From Candidatus Avimonas caecicola (lineage in GTDB: Bacteria; Bacillota; Clostridia; Oscillospirales; Acutalibacteraceae), in assembly GCA_904419875.1 (NCBI GenBank), contig CAJFTG010000019.1:1-41894 (forward strand): DNA of 41,894 nt, in the 5' to 3' direction. Numbering within the stretch: the stretch's first letter is position 1; each line of letters opens with the position of its first letter. This document shows positions 37,632 to 41,894 of the stretch, piece by piece. The notes under the pieces are model-generated. The model ran no database searches. It saw only the letters and a list, made by a program, of their open reading frames with translations, and was not told the DNA's origin. The translations under genes and the position numbers were made by a program.

Positions 37632-39374
37632 CTATTCGTCCTCTTCGTCCTCGCAGGCCGCCCGGCGGCTGTTGATCGCGCGGAAAACCCGCATATCGAA
37701 CTTTGGCCGGCGGTCGTAGGTGTACAGCCCGTTGGTCTCCTGCTCCACATCGTAAAGCTGCGTATAGCAGAAGCCGAACATATACGGGTTATCCAACAGC
37801 ACGTCGGTGAGGCCGCGATAGCGTTCGATGAACTCCGTCTCGGTTTCCGGCCCGGCCCCATATCCCCAGGCGTCCCGGACATCGGCATCCGGATTCCATT
37901 TGATCCCGCCGTACTCGCTGACAAACATCGGCAGCCCTTCGGTATACCGCTGGCGGCTGCTATGCGCGTCGTAAAATTCCCCGCCGTGCCGGAACGCTTC
38001 GTAATGCGCGGCAAACGTCTCCACATTCTGTTCGTAATCGTGCACGTCGTAGATCTCCGTGACCACATGGTAATTGCCGCTGGTGTCAATGCAGGGACGG
38101 GCAGGATCCAGCAGCTTGGTCATGCGGTAGACCATTGCCAGCGTGCTGTCCAACTGCTGCCTGCCGTTCTGGTCCCAGGTTTCGTTGAAGGGGCACCAGC
38201 CCACGATCGCCGGGTGGTTGATATCCCGGCGGACAGCCTCCGTCCACTCGCCGAGAAAGCCTTCCAGCGTCTCCGGGCGGGAGAGGTCCAGCCCCCAGTT
38301 GCCCATCTCACCCCAAACCAGGTAGCCCAGGCGGTCGCAATGATACAGGAAACGGGGCTCGAACACCTTTTGGTGCAGGCGGGCGCCGTTGAAGCCGGCT
38401 TCCCGGCTCAGCAGGATATCGCGCACCAGCGCCTCCTCGTCCGGGGCGGTATAAATGCCGTCGGGATAGAAGCCCTGATCCAGCACCAGGCGCTGGAACA
38501 CCGCTTTCCCGTTGATGAGGACTTTCCGTCCGTCCAGGCAGACCTCCCGCAGCCCCGCGTAGCTTTTTACCTCATCCTTTACCTCATCCTCCCCAAAGCG
38601 CAGGAGGAGATCGTACAGCTTCCCCTCCCCCGGCTGCCAGAGATGGACCTCCTCCAGCCCCAGAGTCAGGCAGGCGAAGCCGCTTTCCACGCGGACAGCC
38701 GCTTTCCCGCAGGGCCGCCCTTCAAAAAACGCGGAAACCTCCAGCGTTCCCCGGCCGCAGACCGACGCCTCCACGGCGAGAGTCCCCTCGGCCGCGTTGG
38801 GCGTATATTTCACTTCCCGTATGTAGGAAGCGGGCACGTATTCGGTCCACACCGTCTGCCAGATGCCCGTCGTGCGGGTATAATCGCAGCCGCAGGAGGC
38901 ATAGACCGGGCACTGCTTCCCGCGCGGCTGGAGGCCGCTGCGGGTATCGTCGGCGGCATAAACGGTCAGGCGGTTTCGCCCTTCGGCGCACAACCGGGTG
39001 ATGTCCAGCGTAAAGGAGGTATAGCCGCCCCGGTGTTCCCCTGCCTTCCGGCCGTTGACAAAAACGATGCTGTAATAATCCACCGCGCCGAAATGCAGCA
39101 GGATCCGGCCGTCAAGCTGCTCCTTCGTCACCTCCAGGTCGCGCTTGTACCAGACGGCGGGAATGAAATCCCGGTAACCGATGCCGCTGAGCTCGCTTTC
39201 CGGGCAGAAGGGGACAAGGATTTTCCTGTCCAGGCGGTCCCGGTCCTGAAACCGGCGGTCCAGCCCGCTGTTTCCAAAGTCAAAGGCAAAATCCCATTCG
39301 CCGTTCAGGTTCCGCCAGTTTTTCCTTTCCATCTGCGGCTGCGGATGTTCCGGCCGCGGTATCGTCCGTTCCAT
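37632..39374 (-). CDS. Glycoside hydrolase family 2 enzyme
   Basis: A 580-aa enzyme. The sugar-binding jelly-roll domain comes first (WRNLNGEWDFAFDF, FCPESELSGIG, VWYKRDLEV, LHFGAVDYYSIVFVNG), then a short immunoglobulin-like domain, then the TIM barrel. Acid/base Glu is in NETWD near residue 397 and the nucleophile Glu in FVSEYGG near 487. DWGFYPDG-type text (LDQGFYPDGIY) is characteristic of GH2 members from gut bacteria. Without a signal peptide it is cytoplasmic. Beta-glucuronidase, beta-galactosidase and mannosidase activities cannot be separated here; the NxK motif typical of glucuronidases was not identified. Start 39374 follows GGGGG 7 bases upstream. Confidence 0.88.
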   Translation of the reverse strand: MERTIPRPEHPQPQMERKNWRNLNGEWDFAFDFGNSGLDRRFQDRDRLDRKILVPFCPESELSGIGYRDFIPAVWYKRDLEVTKEQLDGRILLHFGAVDYYSIVFVNGRKAGEHRGGYTSFTLDITRLCAEGRNRLTVYAADDTRSGLQPRGKQCPVYASCGCDYTRTTGIWQTVWTEYVPASYIREVKYTPNAAEGTLAVEASVCGRGTLEVSAFFEGRPCGKAAVRVESGFACLTLGLEEVHLWQPGEGKLYDLLLRFGEDEVKDEVKSYAGLREVCLDGRKVLINGKAVFQRLVLDQGFYPDGIYTAPDEEALVRDILLSREAGFNGARLHQKVFEPRFLYHCDRLGYLVWGEMGNWGLDLSRPETLEGFLGEWTEAVRRDINHPAIVGWCPFNETWDQNGRQQLDSTLAMVYRMTKLLDPARPCIDTSGNYHVVTEIYDVHDYEQNVETFAAHYEAFRHGGEFYDAHSSRQRYTEGLPMFVSEYGGIKWNPDADVRDAWGYGAGPETETEFIERYRGLTDVLLDNPYMFGFCYTQLYDVEQETNGLYTYDRRPKFDMRVFRAINSRRAACEDEEDE

Positions 39375-39560
39375 ACTGTTACCCCCGTTTATAAAGTCAG
39401 TGAAACCGAGAACAAAAAAGAGAAAAACCGGCCGGCGCATAAAAAGGATTCCCGTAAGCAGGACAGGCCGGGCCGCCCCTTCTTCTTCCGCCGCGTTTCC
39501 GGCAAAGCCGGTAAACGCCCCGGCTTTTGTCCGGATCCAAAGACCGGCGAACGGCCGCCT

Positions 39561-40280
39561 TCACGCCTCTTTTCCCTCCCCGCCGTCCTTCGGACCGCCC
39601 TTTCCACCGTCCCGCTTTCGATAAAACCGGTAAAAGACGAGGGAGGCGGCCGACAGCAAAACCGTGCAGGAAACCGAAAGTATGAACATTGGGGAGGTCG
39701 GCTCCGCCACGCTGGCGCCGATCAGAGTGGCGAGCGTCAGCGAGGGAAAGAGTCCTAGAACGCTTCCCAGCAGATAGCGGCTATACGGGATGCGCAGAGA
39801 ACCCAGGTACAGGCTGACCACATCCCCGGGGAGGCAGCCGACAACCCGGAGAAAAAAGGAAAGGAAAACGTCGTTTTTCCGCTGTCCTTCTACCGCCGAG
39901 CGGATTTTCGGGTGTTTCTCCATCAGCCTTTCCACCGTGGCGTCCCCCGCGAAGCGGCCAATCCAGTATGGAAGGGACACACAGATCCCCACGCCGGCCA
40001 GATTCACCAGCAGCGCTATGCCCGGCGGGAACAGAGCGCCGGCGGCAATGTACAAAATCAGCAGCGGGAAAAGCACCGACAGGCTTTTGACCGCATAAAG
40101 CGCCAGCAGAAGCCCCGCCGCCAGAAGAGGGTTGGAGGGCGTAAAGGAAAGCAGAGCCTCCGCCGACAGATTCCCCCCGTACAGCAGATACACCGCGGCC
40201 GCCCCCAGGCAGACCAGCAGGGGCAGAAGCCGTACGGCGGTCGACAAGAACCGTTTCCTGTTTTTAGGCATATCCCGCAC
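39561..40280 (-). CDS. TVP38/TMEM64 (VTT domain) membrane protein
   Basis: A 239-aa membrane protein with about six hydrophobic segments. The VTT-domain region (about 55-190) includes LSVLFPLLILYIAAGALFPPG, LPYWIGRFAG, FFLRVVGCLPGDVVSLYLGSLRIPYSRYLLGSVLGLFPS, typical of the DedA-related TVP38/TMEM64 family, whose members are linked to lipid scrambling. The GTG start at 40280 has GGAAGGGG about 7 bases upstream; ATG 40271 is possible. It is separated from GH2 by 186 bases containing an imperfect hairpin (about 39486-39512). Confidence 0.87.
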   Translation of the reverse strand: MRDMPKNRKRFLSTAVRLLPLLVCLGAAAVYLLYGGNLSAEALLSFTPSNPLLAAGLLLALYAVKSLSVLFPLLILYIAAGALFPPGIALLVNLAGVGICVSLPYWIGRFAGDATVERLMEKHPKIRSAVEGQRKNDVFLSFFLRVVGCLPGDVVSLYLGSLRIPYSRYLLGSVLGLFPSLTLATLIGASVAEPTSPMFILSVSCTVLLSAASLVFYRFYRKRDGGKGGPKDGGEGKEA

Positions 40281-40778
40281 CGGCTTTCCCCTTCCTTCCC
40301 GGCTGGTTGTCCGCCGTTTTCCTTAGTATACCAAACAGACCGGAAAAAAAGCAACAAGTCCCCCGCTTTTCCCGAGAGATTGCCGAATTTTGTCCCATGC
40401 CGAAAACGCCAGCCCTTATGTTCCGGCATTTGGGAAGGGAGCCATACGGCCCGCCCATTCGGGAAGGGGAAAAATCGTCGGCGGCCGCCCCCTTGGAAGC
40501 GGGCAGTCCGATCGGCGCCCTGATGGACTGTGTGTTCCCCGGCGCAAGGCGTTCCATCTCTTTCCGTCCCTTGCCCGCTTTTCCCCATTTCCGGACGCTT
40601 GCGGCGGCTTTTCCCTTCCTTGCGATGTTCTTCCCTTTTTCCGGATTCCTTTTACTTTATTAATCACTTTTTTCACTTTCTCTACCCAACGGCGGCAAAG
40701 AGGTGTATACTGAAACGGGAGGCGTGCGGAAATCCCTTCGCCATCCCACCATCCGAAACAGAAAGGACGAAACCCTCC
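40281..40778. other. Non-coding stretch, pyrimidine-rich
   Basis: About 500 bases. The segment 40550-40680 is C/T-rich on the plus strand. A TATACT box near 40708 may be the -10 of the small gene at 40779, without a convincing -35. Long open frames here lack ribosome binding sites. Confidence 0.45.
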
Positions 40779-41024
40779 ATGTTTGATATTCCTCCCCTCC
40801 TTTTTTTTCAGAGCAAGAACCCCTTTACCGGCAGTCGGAAAGAACTTCGGTTCCGGATTCAGCCGGGGGAATCCCTCGCGGTTTCCATCTGGCGCGGTCC
40901 GTACTGCTACGAAAAAAGCGAAATCCTGGAGACAAAGGACTTCCCCCTGGACAACGAAGGCCGGGAGGCCATGCTGGCCTGGCTGGAGGAAAAAAGCCGG
41001 GAAATCAACCAGGACGAGGAATAA
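40779..41024 (+). CDS. Small conserved protein of unknown function
   Basis: An 81-aa protein: FFQSKNPFTGSRKELRFRI, then IWRGPYCYEKSE, then FPLDNEGREAMLAWLEEKSREI. I recall a widespread clostridial family of this length with the same order (KN-x-TGS, W-x-GPYCYEK, a closing amphipathic helix), but it has no function that I know. GAAAGGACG is the nearest ribosome binding site, 10 bases upstream. No signal peptide or membrane segment. It converges on the TetR gene, with only 18 bases between. Confidence 0.72.
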   Translation: MFDIPPLLFFQSKNPFTGSRKELRFRIQPGESLAVSIWRGPYCYEKSEILETKDFPLDNEGREAMLAWLEEKSREINQDEE

Positions 41025-41042
41025 GGGGACGGAAGCACGCCC

Positions 41043-41627
41043 TTATCCTTCCACCAGTTTTTCTGCAATGCCCGTGATGATCTGTTCGGCCGCGGCCCGG
41101 CGCAGCTCCCCGTCAGGCTCTTCCCATTCCGGCAGGGCGGCGGCCAGCCACCGGACGACCCGCGCCGCCACCTCGATGTTGCAGGTGAAGCGGATGCCGT
41201 ATCTCTCCAGCCTTCGCAGCCCTTCCTCGTCGCCGCGCAGGTGCGCTCCGGCGACGGAGGGAGGAAGGCGGCTGTTCAGACGGCGGCGCGTTTCCCCGTC
41301 CGGGCGGAGCAGAGGATAAAAGTCGGCCTGTGCCAGCATCCAGCCGATCAGCCGTCCGGCCAGCTCCTGCGGCGGGAGGCGGCGGTTCCTGTTCAAAAAC
41401 GCCTCCGCTTCCAGCCGGAGCCGCATTTTCTGGATTTCAGCCGCTTCCATATACAGTTGCTCCTTGTTGGCAAAAAAGCCGTAAAAAGCGCCCTTGGAGA
41501 TTCCCGCCGCATGGGCGACATCCTCGACCGCCACTTTTTTCAGGCCGTGCTCACTGAAAAGGCGTTCCCCCTCCTTCAGCAGCGCCTCCCGGATTTTCCA
41601 ACGTTCGGTTTTCGTGAAATTTGTCAT
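41043..41627 (-). CDS. TetR-family transcriptional regulator
   Basis: A 194-aa regulator. The N-terminal helix-turn-helix is standard: LLKEGERLFSEHGLKKVAVEDVAHAAGISKGAFYGFFANKEQLY covers helices 1-4. The C-terminal helical ligand domain is diverged and gives no clue about the ligand. ATG 41627 has GGGGAGGG 5 bases upstream. Its regulated genes probably lie to the right, outside the window, or it regulates itself. Confidence 0.9.
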   Translation of the reverse strand: MTNFTKTERWKIREALLKEGERLFSEHGLKKVAVEDVAHAAGISKGAFYGFFANKEQLYMEAAEIQKMRLRLEAEAFLNRNRRLPPQELAGRLIGWMLAQADFYPLLRPDGETRRRLNSRLPPSVAGAHLRGDEEGLRRLERYGIRFTCNIEVAARVVRWLAAALPEWEEPDGELRRAAAEQIITGIAEKLVEG

Positions 41628-41894
41628 AAAACCCTCCCCGCCGGCATTTCTGCCGCATGTTCCGTCCTGCAAGCGCCTGGCGCGCCGGTTTAGCTTTCCC
41701 CTGTTCCTGCCCCAGTCTCTCTTCGCATTATTAACGAATCCTTCCCGATATCTTCATGCAATCGACACATTTCTTTTCTATACTGTAGACATCGCCTAAG
41801 GGAATGCGGACCGCAACGCGCTCCTGGCGGCGATCTTCCGGCGGGATGCTCTCTCCCAATGGAAGGCCCTCCTCTTTTTTTCATTATTTTATCC
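41628..41894. other. Intergenic region at the right edge
   Basis: Upstream region of the TetR gene. It is locally AT-rich at 41725-41790, where its promoter should lie, but no pair of boxes at standard spacing was found. The leftward frame 41690-41884 has no ribosome binding site and is not called. Confidence 0.4.

Noticed and set aside
41690-41884. Small leftward gene at the right edge
   Set aside because: No ribosome binding site and composition typical of intergenic DNA; it occupies the TetR promoter region.

Overview
The window looks like a chromosomal segment of a fairly high-GC Clostridia species, most likely an Oscillospiraceae/Ruminococcaceae-type gut anaerobe. The evidence is Firmicutes ribosome binding sites (GGAGG-type), sigma-A promoters, a K+-dependent-type membrane pyrophosphatase, an XpaC-TelA pair, DUF1848, DegV and L-lactate dehydrogenase. 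The genus cannot be told from the sequence. The window has two halves. Positions 1 to about 19.1 kb are visibly more AT-rich and carry mobile-element genes at their right edge. Everything right of a tRNA-Leu gene at 19.2 kb is GC-rich housekeeping chromosome.

Left half, 1-15.6 kb. This is a compact locus that matches no named system known to me. It starts with the tail of a probable sigma factor and a DUF4367-type membrane anti-sigma protein. It contains four small Sec-secreted proteins (1007-1531, 1778-2266, 14231-14728, 15086-15562). It also contains two related leftward operons, each combining an ABC-2 exporter with large surface lipoproteins. Operon E (promoter 8673-8706, genes 8640 to 2345) encodes a fused 699-aa lipoprotein, an ATPase, two separate permeases and a beta-propeller lipoprotein. 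Operon D (promoter 14835-14868, genes 14728 to 8753) encodes a small secreted protein, the two halves of that lipoprotein as separate genes, an ATPase and a double-length permease that looks like a fusion of two permeases. Five transcription units (anti-sigma, two secreted-protein genes, operon D, operon E) share the same promoter element at fixed spacing: CTAAGA, 16 bases, CTCY, 2 bases, TATNNT-like. I infer a sigma/anti-sigma-controlled regulon producing small secreted proteins plus dedicated export, immunity or sensing machinery.

15.9-19.1 kb is a conjugative-element-type module: Tn916 Orf7-like sigma-region-4 protein, Orf8-like HTH protein, TnpW-like small protein and a TnpX-like large serine recombinase. 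It ends just before the terminator of tRNA-Leu(CAG), so the whole left half is probably an integrated element whose left end lies outside the window.

Right half, 19.3-41.9 kb, in order: ClC chloride/proton antiporter, XRE regulator, zinc-ribbon membrane protein with a duplicated domain, DegV protein, small membrane protein, CCA-adding enzyme, DUF1848 and AlkD-like DNA repair proteins (translationally coupled), ApbE flavin transferase, XpaC-TelA operon, HppA pyrophosphatase, L-lactate dehydrogenase, GNAT acetyltransferase, an IS3-family relic, a GH2 glycosidase, a TVP38/TMEM64 membrane protein, a small conserved protein and a TetR regulator. Intergenic regions here hold polypyrimidine tracts and short tandem repeats, including a 10-bp repeat array at 32805-32879.
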